Below, in pieces: positions 19,085 through 28,312 of a stretch of 64,000 nucleotides of DNA. The stretch is from Paraferrimonas sp. SM1919 (GTDB lineage Bacteria > Pseudomonadota > Gammaproteobacteria > Enterobacterales > Shewanellaceae). The stretch covers positions 83,690 to 147,689 of the forward strand of contig NZ_WINH01000010.1 of assembly GCF_010993985.1 (NCBI RefSeq), written 5' to 3'. Under the pieces are notes generated by a model. That model saw only the letters and a list, made by a program, of their open reading frames with translations. It searched no databases and was not told the origin of the DNA. Positions within the stretch are counted from its first letter, which is position 1, and each line of letters begins with the position of its first letter. A program made the position numbers and the translations under genes.

Positions 19085-20101
19085 ATGGAATACATAGAAC
19101 AACTGCAACCCATAGCTGAGTATCAAGCTGATGATTTGGCTAAGGTACTACCTAAATTAACGACACAAAATCAGCCGGCAGTATTTAGGGGCGTAGCCAA
19201 CCATTGGCCGTTAGTGCAGCAGGCCAAACAATCCGATGAAGCCCTGCTTGATTATCTAGAGCAGGGTTACACTGGGCGTGACATTGTTGCCTATCAATTG
19301 CCAGCCGAACAGCAGGGCAGGGTGTTCTATGACGATTCTGTGCAGGGCTTTAACTACAGCTCAGCCCAAATTAAGCTCAGTCAATTATTAGGGGCGCTAG
19401 CCTCTGAGTCAGCCTCGGGTGGTAAACAGGGCTTTTACATGGGTTCTACCGAAGCTAATTCGCTGATCAATGGCTTTACGGATGCTCACCCTTTAGCCAT
19501 TTCGCAAACAGAACTCACCAGTTTGTGGTTAGGTAACCGCACTCGGGTGGCGGCCCATTACGATTACCCCAATAATTTAGCCGTTTGTGGCGGTGGTCGC
19601 CGCCGCTTTACCCTGTTTCCGCCTGAACAACTCGCCAATCTTTACCCAGGGCCATTATTGTTTGCTCCAGGTGGTCAGGAAATTTCTATGGTCGATTTCG
19701 ATAATCCAGATTGGCAGCAATTTCCTAAGTTTAAACAGGCTTTAGAACATGGGCTAACGGTAACCCTAGAAGCGGGTGATGCCCTGTTTATACCGAGCAT
19801 GTGGTGGCACCATGTGGAAGGGCTGGATGATATTAACTTGTTAGTGACCCATTGGTGGAAACAAACCCCAAGCCAAAGTGGACGACCTATGGATGCGCTG
19901 CTACACAGTATTTTAAATATCCGCGGGCTTGATAAATTCGAGCGTAAACACTGGCAGCGGCTGTTTGATTATTATGTGTTTGCCGATAACCAACATGGGC
20001 ATATTCCAGCGCAAGCCTTAGGGATATTGCAGCAACCAATTAGCGCCAAAAATAGCCAAAGACTTAGAGCTATGTTGGCTGAGAAATTAAAGTATCAATA
20101 A
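19085..20101 (+). CDS. JmjC-like cupin (2-oxoglutarate/Fe(II) oxygenase-type) protein
   Basis: This 338-residue cytoplasmic protein is of the cupin_8 (FIH/JmjC-like) type. An iron-binding H-x-D is visible at H158-Y-D160 in RVAAHYDYPNNLAVCGGGRR, and the distal histidine lies in IPSMWWHHVEG (H242 or H243). The R-R-R-F-T-L-F stretch after the first motif would bind the 2-oxoglutarate carboxylate. Such enzymes hydroxylate protein side chains or small molecules; in halogenase/SapC/TonB-receptor clusters they are annotated only as cupin-like. The stop codon overlaps the next start (TAATG), so translation is coupled to halogenase copy 2. All core metal ligands appear intact, so an active dioxygenase is likely. 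Confidence 0.85.
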   Translation: MEYIEQLQPIAEYQADDLAKVLPKLTTQNQPAVFRGVANHWPLVQQAKQSDEALLDYLEQGYTGRDIVAYQLPAEQQGRVFYDDSVQGFNYSSAQIKLSQLLGALASESASGGKQGFYMGSTEANSLINGFTDAHPLAISQTELTSLWLGNRTRVAAHYDYPNNLAVCGGGRRRFTLFPPEQLANLYPGPLLFAPGGQEISMVDFDNPDWQQFPKFKQALEHGLTVTLEAGDALFIPSMWWHHVEGLDDINLLVTHWWKQTPSQSGRPMDALLHSILNIRGLDKFERKHWQRLFDYYVFADNQHGHIPAQALGILQQPISAKNSQRLRAMLAEKLKYQ

Positions 20102-21609
20102 TGGAAACCAAGCGAATGAATGCAAAACCAATAAAAAAACTGGTCATTGCTGGTGGCGGTACCGCAGGCTGGATGGCCGCAGCCACCTTCTCTAAATTAA
20201 TGGGGAAAGGTTTAGACATTACCCTGGTTGAATCCGATGCCATTGGCACAGTAGGGGTAGGCGAGGCCACCATTCCTACTTTGCATAACCTACACCGAAT
20301 TCTCGATATTAACGAAAAAGAATTTATGGCTAAGACTAATGCCACCATTAAGCTAGGCATTAACTTTGAAAATTGGAAAGCACAGCAGCATGAGTATTTT
20401 CATTCTTTTGGCTATTTAGGTCGTAATTCTTGGGCAACCAGCTTCCAACACTTTTGGAAAAAAGGGGTTGAGCTTGGCCTTGCCAGCCCAGAAATTGGGG
20501 ACTACTGCCCCGAGCATCTAGGGGCCCGTGAAGGTCGCTATGCCATCTTAAATAAGCAGGATTTAAATTATGCCTATCACCTAGATGCCACTAAGTATGC
20601 CCAGTTCCTAAGACAAATGGCCGAAGAACATGGCTGTACCCGCATTGAAGGCATGATTGAGCAAGTGAATACCTGTAAAGAGACCGGCAATATTAGTGAA
20701 CTGGTACTGCAAAGCGGTCAGGTAATTGAAGGGGATTTCTTTATCGATTGCTCCGGCTTTAAGGCATTATTGATTGAAAAAACCTTGCATGTGGGCTATC
20801 ACGATTGGTCAGATATTTTGCCAATGGATAGCGCCGTTGCGGTGCAAACCCAAAAGTTAGACAATGCCCCAGCCTTTACCCGCTCAATTGCCCATGATGC
20901 CGGCTGGCAGTGGCAAATTCCACTGCAAACCCGTACCGGTAACGGCATTGTATTTTGCTCTAAATACATGACTAATGAGCAAGCCATTGACAAACTGCTC
21001 AGCAACATTAACGGCGAACCCATTAATCAACCAAGGGTGATTAACTTTAAAACCGGGACCCGTAAACAGCACTGGCACAAAAACTGTGTTGCCATTGGCC
21101 TATCTAGCGGTTTTATTGAACCATTAGAGTCCACTAGCATTCATCTATTCCAGCGCAGCATTTTACGCTTGGTACAGCTGTTTCCACAGGCCGGGTTATC
21201 CCAGCAATCTATTGATGAATTTAACAGCCAAACCCTAGAAGAAATTGAAAACGTGCGTGATTTTGTGGTGTTGCATTATCACTTAACTCAGCGTGACGAT
21301 TCCCAATTTTGGCAATACTGTAAGGGCATGCAGGTGCCAGCGGGGCTAAAGCATAGAATGCAAATGTTTGAAAACACTGGCCATACGTTCAAAAAAGACA
21401 TTGAGATCTTTGGTGAAAGTTCCTGGGTACAGGTGATGTTAGGTCAGGGCTTAACCCCTAAAACCTACCATCCTGCGGTAGATTTAATGCCAGAAGCTGA
21501 ACTGAAAAAGTTCTTAGATAATATTGCCGAGAATGCCAAATCTAAGGTGGCGAATTGGCCATCGCATTTGCAGTTTATTGCTCATTATTGTCCGAGTAAT
21601 TTCGACTAA
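20101..21609 (+). CDS. Flavin-dependent tryptophan halogenase-family protein, copy 2
   Basis: This 502-residue enzyme has the complete halogenase signature: FAD site AGGGTAGW (residues 17-24), VGVGEATIPT, catalytic lysine K84 in NATIKLGINFENW, W269-Q-W271-Q-I273-P274, and GFIEPLESTSIHL. In contrast with copy 1 it keeps the proline and the EST motif, so it is the better candidate for real halogenation. An alternative ATG at 20116 is in frame; ATG 20101 is preferred because it overlaps the cupin stop codon as TAATG. The stop overlaps the next gene in the same way. A flavin reductase partner is not encoded here. The substrate (free indole, tryptophan, a peptide or a receptor side chain) cannot be read from the sequence. 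Confidence 0.9.
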   Translation: METKRMNAKPIKKLVIAGGGTAGWMAAATFSKLMGKGLDITLVESDAIGTVGVGEATIPTLHNLHRILDINEKEFMAKTNATIKLGINFENWKAQQHEYFHSFGYLGRNSWATSFQHFWKKGVELGLASPEIGDYCPEHLGAREGRYAILNKQDLNYAYHLDATKYAQFLRQMAEEHGCTRIEGMIEQVNTCKETGNISELVLQSGQVIEGDFFIDCSGFKALLIEKTLHVGYHDWSDILPMDSAVAVQTQKLDNAPAFTRSIAHDAGWQWQIPLQTRTGNGIVFCSKYMTNEQAIDKLLSNINGEPINQPRVINFKTGTRKQHWHKNCVAIGLSSGFIEPLESTSIHLFQRSILRLVQLFPQAGLSQQSIDEFNSQTLEEIENVRDFVVLHYHLTQRDDSQFWQYCKGMQVPAGLKHRMQMFENTGHTFKKDIEIFGESSWVQVMLGQGLTPKTYHPAVDLMPEAELKKFLDNIAENAKSKVANWPSHLQFIAHYCPSNFD

Positions 21610-22289
21610 TGCATGTTAAAGCTTTTGAAGTAGGGGCAGGCAAACATCAGGCCCTACAAATATTTGATGTCGATATTGATCACCAATATTGGCGTCAATA
21701 TGCCCTTAATGACGGTCAATTAGTTAAAGAGCAACAAAGTTATTACCCTGGTAAGCGGGCGCCGTTACCTAAAAAGTATGTGCAACAGCTTTTTAGTGCC
21801 ATCGCGCCATATCTCTATCAGCATTTGGGTTTGACTCAAAATCATGGTTTACAGCCAACCAATGCCGTGTTCTCTGTGGTGGCTAAATCACCACAAGAAT
21901 TAGCCATAAACCAAAAGTACCCACATATTGATAATACTAAAGCCAATAGCTTAGCGATTATGCATTACTTATCGGAGCATAAGCATGGGGGAACCGGGTT
22001 GTTTAGGCATAAGCAAACCGGACTTGAGCGCATTAACGCCAATGTTGAGCAACAATACCTAGCCGCCACAACAGCATCAGACTTTATCAATGATTATCAA
22101 TCATCAGGTTACTTGCAGGGTAGTGATAGCCATTATGAGCTGATTCATCGTTTTGATTACTGCGATAACTCAGTGGTGGTTTACCCAGCTAATTTGCTCC
22201 ATTGTGGCTTAATTAATGCCCAGCAAGACTTAAATTCACAATCGCCTAGACTCACGGCGAATGTTTTTGTTGATATTGTTTCTAAGTAA
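21609..22289 (+). CDS. DUF6445-family, 2OG-Fe(II) oxygenase-like protein
   Basis: This 226-residue protein belongs to the DUF6445 family by its overall pattern. It carries residues fitting a double-stranded beta-helix dioxygenase: H106-I-D108 in YPHIDNT, distal H198 in ANLLHCG and R214 in SPRLTANVF. That H-x-D...H...R arrangement mirrors prolyl-hydroxylase-like enzymes. The start ATG overlaps the stop of halogenase copy 2 (TAATG), making five translationally linked or closely spaced genes. Members recur beside TonB receptors and halogenases. The proposed oxygenase activity is inferred from the motif spacing and is not established for the family to my knowledge. Confidence 0.72.
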   Translation: MHVKAFEVGAGKHQALQIFDVDIDHQYWRQYALNDGQLVKEQQSYYPGKRAPLPKKYVQQLFSAIAPYLYQHLGLTQNHGLQPTNAVFSVVAKSPQELAINQKYPHIDNTKANSLAIMHYLSEHKHGGTGLFRHKQTGLERINANVEQQYLAATTASDFINDYQSSGYLQGSDSHYELIHRFDYCDNSVVVYPANLLHCGLINAQQDLNSQSPRLTANVFVDIVSK

Positions 22290-22293
22290 GTAA

Positions 22294-23178
22294 ATGCATT
22301 TATCTCTATTCAGACGAACGCTAAACCATTTTAAATTACCTATTCTACTGAGTTTTAGCTGGATTGCTGTTTTTGTGGTTATTAAAGGCTTCAATGGTTA
22401 CCTAGAGGTAATTGCTGAACACTACCCTATTGCAATTACCATGCTGTTTGGGTCTATGGTTGCAGGTGGTACACCATTAGGGGGAGGGGCTGTGGCATTT
22501 CCGGTCATGACCAAACTACTTGGCTATAGCCCAGAATTCGCAAAGCAATTTAGCTTAGCTATCCAAACGGTGGGAATGGGAACTGCCAGTTTCTTTATTC
22601 TGCATAAACAGATCCCAGTATACAAGCCTGTATTAATTCATACTATGCCAGCCGCGTGTCTAGGTGTGTTAAGCAGTCTGATTTTATTTTCTGATGTTTT
22701 TCCTTTGGTGGTATTAAAAGTACTATTTAGTAGCTTTTTATTATTTGTTTTTGTGGTGCTCATTAAATTGGAATATCAGCCACAAAAGCAACTAAGCCAT
22801 AGTTCGATAAATGGTACAGCGAGTTTAATCGGTTTTTGTGGCGGCGTACTTAGTGGCTTAATTGGTTCAGGAGCCGATATGCTGGTGTTTGCCTTTGCCG
22901 CGTTGTTACTTGGTATTCCTCTGAGAATGGCCATTGCAACATCGGTATTAGTGATGGCGACAACTTCATTAGTGGCAACGGCATATCATTTTGTAGTCCT
23001 TAGTGGCGAGAACCAGCGATTATTGGAGTTGTTGCTTAGCGCTATTCCAGTAGTGAGCATTGGTGCTCCATTAGGGGCTTTATTATGCTATTTAATCCCT
23101 CATCGACTTTTGTTGCTTCTTATTTTGAGCTTGATAATGACCGAAGTGCTGACGACGGTTGATTTTTTGCTGCAATAA
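22294..23178 (+). CDS. TauE/SafE-family membrane permease
   Basis: This 294-residue protein has about eight transmembrane segments and belongs to the TauE/SafE (sulfite exporter) family. The family's repeated glycine-rich halves are visible: SMVAGGTPLGGGAVAFPVMTK near residue 55 and GFCGGVLSGLIGSGADML near 180. It begins four bases after the DUF6445 stop and ends the cluster. Family members export or import sulfite, sulfoacetate or other small organic anions. Here it could move a product or a halide/anion tied to the halogenases, but that is speculation. Confidence 0.86.
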   Translation: MHLSLFRRTLNHFKLPILLSFSWIAVFVVIKGFNGYLEVIAEHYPIAITMLFGSMVAGGTPLGGGAVAFPVMTKLLGYSPEFAKQFSLAIQTVGMGTASFFILHKQIPVYKPVLIHTMPAACLGVLSSLILFSDVFPLVVLKVLFSSFLLFVFVVLIKLEYQPQKQLSHSSINGTASLIGFCGGVLSGLIGSGADMLVFAFAALLLGIPLRMAIATSVLVMATTSLVATAYHFVVLSGENQRLLELLLSAIPVVSIGAPLGALLCYLIPHRLLLLLILSLIMTEVLTTVDFLLQ

Positions 23179-23360
23179 AGCGACAGTTGAAAAAAAATCT
23201 TTAATTTAAATTGCTGTTTTTTGTATTATTTGTTTGAAATTTGTACATATTGTCTATAATTTGATCTGACTTAGGAAGTTTATTCAACTAAGTTGTGCTA
23301 AATTTTTAAGTCAGACTATTAATTATACAATTTTTCGGAATTCACAAAGGAATAGCAACT

Positions 23361-23915
23361 ATGGATGTTCGCTCTACTTTACTCCCAGTGATTTTGCTTG
23401 CAGGTGTGGGTAATGCCTATGCTGCTGATCACTCTGTTGAAACCCCTTTTTATCTTTCTGTTGAAGCTTCAAAATCTAAATTTGGCGACCTGGGAGAAGG
23501 TGTAACCTCAGTCACTGGTGTGGATGACGAAGATAATGGCTACAGCTTTGGTGTTGGTTTCGTAGCTAATGACTGGTTAGCCGTGGAAATGGGCTACGTT
23601 GATTTTGGTAAAGCCAAGCTAAAAGATGTTGCGGGTTCTTACAGTGCCACTGCACTCGAATTTACTGCTATCGCCAGCTTCGAATTTGTCGACAATGCCA
23701 GTATTTATGCGAAATTAGGTACAGCGCATTTTGATTGGGATGCACAGGGTGAAGGGGTTTTTAATGACAACAAAGACTGGACCTCTACGGTGGGTGCCGG
23801 TTTAGCTTATGACTTTAATGCTGCGTTTTCTGCCAAAATAGAGTATCAAAATTATACTAATGTTGGTGGTCCAAATATCGCCCAAACCTCTTTAGGTTTG
23901 CGCTACCGCTTTTAG
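23361..23915 (+). CDS. Small outer-membrane beta-barrel protein
   Basis: This 184-residue protein has a signal peptide ending at NAYA-AD and an eight-strand barrel pattern typical of the OmpA N-terminal/opacity-type porin family. Alternating hydrophobic strands are visible: YSFGVGFVANDWLAVEMGYV, YSATALEFTAIASFEF, IYAKLGTAHFDW and a C-terminal strand ending SLGLRYRF. An AAGGAA ribosome site precedes ATG 23361. It is followed by a lipoprotein gene 12 bases on, so the two are probably one operon. Function unknown beyond outer-membrane location. Confidence 0.82.
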   Translation: MDVRSTLLPVILLAGVGNAYAADHSVETPFYLSVEASKSKFGDLGEGVTSVTGVDDEDNGYSFGVGFVANDWLAVEMGYVDFGKAKLKDVAGSYSATALEFTAIASFEFVDNASIYAKLGTAHFDWDAQGEGVFNDNKDWTSTVGAGLAYDFNAAFSAKIEYQNYTNVGGPNIAQTSLGLRYRF

Positions 23916-23927
23916 GGAGAAATTTTG

Positions 23928-24986
23928 ATGAAACAAGGAACTAAGATGAAAACCAAGTTATTAATCACTGCTTTGACGGCGGGCATTATCGCCGCTTGTG
24001 GCAGCGATAATGTTAACTTTGTAGTGGTGGATACGCCACCACCACCGGTTGAAACTATTGAAATTCAAGCGTTTGATGGCCCGGTAACCTTAATGGATAC
24101 CGTGGCTAATTGTGGTAGTACTTCTTACAATGGTACCCCAACAGACATTAATGGATATAGTTATTTCTCAAGTAATACTGCTGGAGACGTAGTAAATACG
24201 CCACAAAACTGTAGCTACACCTTTACTGCTAGCACTGAATCAGTGGATGCTGCTAATGGTAAGTCGATGGCTGGGGCAGTATATAAAGCGCCAATAGGTA
24301 TGTTTGCGGTGGGACAACCTAAAGCGGCATCACCGGTGACAACCCTACTGACTAATATATTAGGTGATCAGCCTTATGATGACTCAACAGCGTCTGAGTT
24401 GATTGAAGATTTAGGCCTAGGAACAGCCTTATCTGAAGCGGGTGTAAGTGTGATTGAATTTCTTTCAAACCCGGAAGAGTCGATCGAGACCATTAAGGCG
24501 CTTGCAACCCCAGGCTCATACTCTAGGGTAGTAACTGTGACTCAGGCTCTACACGATGTATTGATTGCAGCCCCTGATGGCGCAACACCGGAGCAAATGG
24601 TGACGGTAACTAACAATGCCACAGCTGTGGTTTTGAGGGACTACCCTAATTTTCCAGAAAGTAATGGTGAGCAAGTTTACTTTGATATTAAATCTGCTTT
24701 AGTGACGCCTACCCTTCCAGGTAAAACATTATTCGATGAAGTTGCCGAAAAACTTTGGACTCCAGAAGAGGTCAACGCCGTTGGTGGGGTTGGTGTAAGT
24801 CCGGCTAAACCATGTGATGAAAACTCTGGCACGGCAGGCTGTCAGGTGCAGGAAACACCTGAGTGTCAAGCGCCAGCCGTTTGGGATGAAGACAGATTGG
24901 AATGTATGTTACCAGATGGTGGGTTGGGTACAGGCTCAGGCTCAGGTTCGGGTACTGGCGGCAGTGGCGGCGGAACAGGTGGTTAA
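23928..24986 (+). CDS. Hypothetical lipoprotein with Gly/Ser-rich tail
   Basis: The product is an exported lipoprotein: ITALTAGIIAACGSD gives a lipobox with its cysteine at residue 24 from ATG 23928, or residue 18 from ATG 23946. Both starts have a reasonable ribosome site (AGGGAGA and AAGGA), so the start is undecided. Six further cysteines are scattered, four of them near the C-terminus (PCDENSGTAGCQVQETPECQ and LECMLPD). The last 18 residues are a flexible repeat of Gly, Ser and Thr. I recognise no enzymatic domain. It is probably cotranscribed with the preceding outer-membrane barrel gene, and a strong terminator follows. Confidence 0.75.
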   Translation: MKQGTKMKTKLLITALTAGIIAACGSDNVNFVVVDTPPPPVETIEIQAFDGPVTLMDTVANCGSTSYNGTPTDINGYSYFSSNTAGDVVNTPQNCSYTFTASTESVDAANGKSMAGAVYKAPIGMFAVGQPKAASPVTTLLTNILGDQPYDDSTASELIEDLGLGTALSEAGVSVIEFLSNPEESIETIKALATPGSYSRVVTVTQALHDVLIAAPDGATPEQMVTVTNNATAVVLRDYPNFPESNGEQVYFDIKSALVTPTLPGKTLFDEVAEKLWTPEEVNAVGGVGVSPAKPCDENSGTAGCQVQETPECQAPAVWDEDRLECMLPDGGLGTGSGSGSGTGGSGGGTGG

Positions 24987-25006
24987 TGCCAATTGAGTAC
25001 CTTTTG

Positions 25007-25045
25007 AAACCGCTTGGGGCAACCCAAGCGGTTTTTGTTTTTTTT
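25007..25045 (+). terminator. Rho-independent terminator after lipoprotein gene
   Basis: AAACCGCTTGGG and CCCAAGCGGTTT form a perfect 12-base-pair stem around GCAA, followed by two T-rich runs. Confidence 0.92.
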
Positions 25046-25221
25046 GTGTTGAATTGGTGTAGCCACACTTGTGGTAGCAATGCTGTGGGGATGTTGCTGG
25101 GAACATTAATACCTTAGGTTTTGTGATCTGGGTCGCTAAAAAAATGTGAACTATTGCATACAATAGCCATCGTTGAGGGGTTAGCCTCAGGATAAATAAA
25201 TTATTCTAAATAGGGTAAATG

Positions 25222-26004
25222 ATGAAAAAGTTTTTAGTTTTAGCAGCGGCAGCTGTTATGGGCTTAAGCGCACAAGCACAAGCTGAATACAAGTATGGTT
25301 TTGGTAGCATGTATCTTGATTACCAACACTGGCGTGATGGTGCAAACCCAATTACAGGACCAGGTGGTCAAGATCGTGCGTCTGGTCGTAACCAAGCGGT
25401 ATTAGGTCTTGAAGGTGGTGCTGGTTTCTCTTGGGGTGAAGTTTACGGCTTCTATGATCACGAGAACATTGGTACTGCAGGTGAGAAAGAGAAAACTTCC
25501 GTTAAAGGTTCTGCTCACATCTACCTAGGTGATTCTGGTCTGTCTGCTTACGGTCAATTTTACAACCACGCTAACGCTAATGCTTCAGAGCATAACCAAG
25601 TATTAGGTCTAGGTTACACTGGGCTTGCAGGTAAAGGTTGGTTCTTCAAGCCTTGGATTGGTATGCACCAAATCCACAAGCGCGAAAACTATGGCTCAGC
25701 ATTCAACTATTCTGGCGACAACGGTTATATGGCTGGTTGGTCGGCAATGTACCGCTTCAACGAAGATTGGTCATTCGTAAACTGGAACGAAATTGAATTT
25801 GACCGTGCTAAAGAAGTAGCAGCTGTTGAAGGTGGTGATTCATCTATTCAAGGTGCGGCGATCATCTTCTACCACCTAACTCAAAACTTCAAAATGGGCG
25901 TTCAGTACCGTTACTTTGAAAACAAGTTAGGCGTTTTCGGTTCGTCTTCAGGCACACAACACTACGGTGATGCACTAATTTACCGTATTGCTTACGATTT
26001 CTAA
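25222..26004 (+). CDS. Tsx/OmpK-family nucleoside-specific outer-membrane channel
   Basis: This 260-residue outer-membrane barrel has a signal peptide (KKFLVLAAAAVMGLSAQAQA) and ends with a barrel strand YRIAYDF. The sequence matches the Tsx/OmpK family: YGFGSMYLDYQHWRDGANP at the mature N-terminus, GEVYGFYDHENI and a conserved FKMGVQYRYFENK near the end. Tsx passes nucleosides, which suits the deo nucleoside-catabolism operon directly downstream. Two ATG codons abut (25219 and 25222); the second has better spacing to the AGGG at 25212. A terminator separates it from deoC, so the porin has its own promoter. OmpK-type porins can also be general receptors, but the context favours nucleosides. 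Confidence 0.88.
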   Translation: MKKFLVLAAAAVMGLSAQAQAEYKYGFGSMYLDYQHWRDGANPITGPGGQDRASGRNQAVLGLEGGAGFSWGEVYGFYDHENIGTAGEKEKTSVKGSAHIYLGDSGLSAYGQFYNHANANASEHNQVLGLGYTGLAGKGWFFKPWIGMHQIHKRENYGSAFNYSGDNGYMAGWSAMYRFNEDWSFVNWNEIEFDRAKEVAAVEGGDSSIQGAAIIFYHLTQNFKMGVQYRYFENKLGVFGSSSGTQHYGDALIYRIAYDF

Positions 26005-26032
26005 TAAAACTTAGAACTTGTTAACAAATTTT

Positions 26033-26060
26033 AAAAGGTGAGCGCTAGCTCACCTTTTTT
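26033..26060 (+). terminator. Rho-independent terminator after nucleoside porin
   Basis: AAAAGGTGAGC pairs with GCTCACCTTTT around GCTA and continues into T residues. Confidence 0.9.
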
Positions 26061-26170
26061 GTTTTCAAAATAAGATTTAATACGCATAAATAAAAGTAAC
26101 TTGAATGGGTTTAATCCTTCCTGTTCTAAGCTAAAATATACAGATTCTTAATTCTTTATTGAGGCCTCCA

Positions 26171-26941
26171 ATGACCGATCTACAGCAAGCCGCTAAATTA
26201 GCAATCAGCTTCATGGACCTAACCACACTTAACGATGACGATACTGATGCGAAAGTGATTGCGTTATGCGAACAAGCGAACTCTCCAGCAGGTAAAACCG
26301 CTGCAATTTGTATTTACCCACGCTTTATCCCTATTGCCCGCAAAACCCTAAAAGCCAATGGTTGTGAAGACGTAGCCATTGCCACAGTAACGAACTTCCC
26401 ACATGGCAACGACGACGTTGAAATTGCCGTAGCTGAAACCCGTGCTGCCATTGCCTACGGTGCCGACGAAGTAGACGTAGTGTTCCCATACCGTGCCCTT
26501 ATGGCGGGCAATGAAGAAGTAGGTTTTGAACTAGTTAAGGCCTGTAAAGCTGCCTGTGGCGACAAAATGCTGAAAGTGATCATCGAATCTGGTGAGTTAA
26601 AAACCGAAGAGCTAATTGCAAAAGCCTCTGAAATTTCAATTAAAGCTGGTGCCGACTTTATTAAAACATCTACCGGTAAAGTACCAGTAAACGCGACCCT
26701 AGAAGCAGCGAAAATCATGCTCAAAGCCATTAAAGAGCACAACCCTGAAGTGGGCTTTAAAGCCGCTGGTGGTGTTAAAGACGCACAGACTGCAGCTGAT
26801 TATATGCAAGCGGCGATCGATACTTTAGGTCAAGAGTGGTTAACCAAAGACAAGTATCGTTTTGGCGCATCAAGCCTACTTGCTAACTTATTAGCAACTT
26901 TAGGTTACGGCGAAGCCAACACTGACAAAAATGCGTACTAA
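26171..26941 (+). CDS. deoC: Deoxyribose-phosphate aldolase
   Basis: DeoC splits 2-deoxyribose-5-phosphate into glyceraldehyde-3-phosphate and acetaldehyde, the last step of deoxynucleoside breakdown in the cytoplasm. The 256-residue product is the normal length. The Schiff-base lysine sits in [11 protein letters not shown] and the second conserved lysine region is [14 protein letters not shown] 26171 follows GAGG at 26161-26164 and is preferred over an in-frame TTG at 26159. It heads the deoC-deoA-deoB-deoD operon with short spacers. DeoR or CytR-like control is usual for the pathway, but I could not identify a convincing operator. Confidence 0.97.
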   Translation: MTDLQQAAKLAISFMDLTTLNDDDTDAKVIALCEQANSPAGKTAAICIYPRFIPIARKTLKANGCEDVAIATVTNFPHGNDDVEIAVAETRAAIAYGADEVDVVFPYRALMAGNEEVGFELVKACKAACGDKMLKVIIESGELKTEELIAKASEISIKAGADFIKTSTGKVPVNATLEAAKIMLKAIKEHNPEVGFKAAGGVKDAQTAADYMQAAIDTLGQEWLTKDKYRFGASSLLANLLATLGYGEANTDKNAY

Positions 26942-26969
26942 TACTACTAACTAACGTTGAGCCTTTAAG

Positions 26970-28298
26970 ATGTTTTTAGCCCAAGAAGTTATCCGTTCAA
27001 AGCGTAACGGTAATAAGCTAAGCAAAGCCGAAATCGAGTTTTTTGTTAAAGGGATTAGCGACAATTCAATTTCTGAAGGTCAAGTAGCGGCCTTCGCCAT
27101 GGCCACTTTCTTTAATGATATGGACATGGACGAGCGGGTAGCTTTAACGGCGGCCATGCGTGATTCTGGCGATACTATTGATTGGTCGCAAATGCACTTT
27201 GATGGCCCCGTGGTAGACAAACATTCTACCGGTGGGGTAGGTGATTTAACCAGCCTAGTGCTAGGGCCATTAGTCGCCGCCTGTGGTGGTTATGTGCCTA
27301 TGATTTCTGGCCGTGGCCTTGGGCATACCGGTGGCACCCTAGATAAGCTAGACGCCATTAAAGGTTACCAAACCGAAGTCTCTAACGCTCAGTTTGAAAA
27401 AGTAGTAAAACAAGCAGGCATTGCCATTATTGGTCAGTCGGCGTCGTTAGCGCCAGCGGATAAACGTTTATACGGTATTCGTGATGTCACCGCTACGGTT
27501 GACTCCATTGCCATGATCACTTCTTCTATTTTGTCGAAGAAATTAGCTGCTGGGCTAGAGTCGTTAGTCATGGACGTTAAAGTTGGCAGTGGTGCCTTTA
27601 TGCCAACCATGGAGCAATCCATTGCCTTGGCAGAATCGATTGTGGGTGTGGGCACAGGTGCCGGCACGCCAACCAATGCCCTGCTGACAGACATGAATCA
27701 GGTGTTAGCGTCAAGTGCTGGTAACGCAGTAGAAATTCGTGAAACCCTAGCATTTCTAAAGAATGAACCTGTAAACCCGCGTTTGCGTGAGGTGACCCTA
27801 GCCCTAGCTACACAAATGCTACTGATTTCAGGCCTTGCCAGTGATGAACAACAGGCCCAAGCTAAACTAGAGCAAGCATTAACCAGCGGTAAAGCATTAG
27901 AACAATTTGCTAAAATGGTAACAGGTTTAGGTGGTGCGACCGATTTTGTTGAAAAACCAGATCTGTACCTACCACAAGCGAAAATCATTCGCCCGGTATA
28001 CGCCCAGCAAGCTGGCTTTATTCAAACGATGGATACCCGCGCTATGGGTATGGCTGTGGTAGCCTTAGGTGGTGGACGTTCGCATCCAAGCCAAAGCTTA
28101 GATTACAGCGTAGGTTTAACGGATATTTGTAGCCTAGGTGATAAGCTAGATAGTCATACGCCAATTGCGATGGTGCACGCAAACAGTGAAGACACTTTCA
28201 ATGCGGCACAAAAGTCTATATTATCCGCCATCCAATTAGGTGATTCACAAGTTGAACAACCGACTCAAGTCTACCAAGTGATTAACGGAAAGGCTTAA
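26970..28298 (+). CDS. deoA: Thymidine phosphorylase
   Basis: DeoA converts thymidine (or deoxyuridine) and phosphate to the base and 2-deoxyribose-1-phosphate. The product has 442 residues, close to the 440 of E. coli. The glycosyl-phosphorylase signature is intact: [14 protein letters not shown] and [15 protein letters not shown]. It starts 28 nt after deoC and is the second gene of the operon; deoB follows after 14 nt. Confidence 0.97.
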   Translation: MFLAQEVIRSKRNGNKLSKAEIEFFVKGISDNSISEGQVAAFAMATFFNDMDMDERVALTAAMRDSGDTIDWSQMHFDGPVVDKHSTGGVGDLTSLVLGPLVAACGGYVPMISGRGLGHTGGTLDKLDAIKGYQTEVSNAQFEKVVKQAGIAIIGQSASLAPADKRLYGIRDVTATVDSIAMITSSILSKKLAAGLESLVMDVKVGSGAFMPTMEQSIALAESIVGVGTGAGTPTNALLTDMNQVLASSAGNAVEIRETLAFLKNEPVNPRLREVTLALATQMLLISGLASDEQQAQAKLEQALTSGKALEQFAKMVTGLGGATDFVEKPDLYLPQAKIIRPVYAQQAGFIQTMDTRAMGMAVVALGGGRSHPSQSLDYSVGLTDICSLGDKLDSHTPIAMVHANSEDTFNAAQKSILSAIQLGDSQVEQPTQVYQVINGKA

Positions 28299-28312
28299 TA
28301 AAGAGGTTCTTA

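Noticed and set aside
25141..25170. TGTGAACTATTGCATA as a CRP site before the nucleoside porin
   Set aside because: Only the left half matches the CRP consensus; the right half is poor, although CRP control of nucleoside genes is usual in other bacteria.
26159..26170. TTG 26159 as the deoC start
   Set aside because: It would place the GAGG ribosome site inside the gene; ATG 26171 gives the usual DeoC length.
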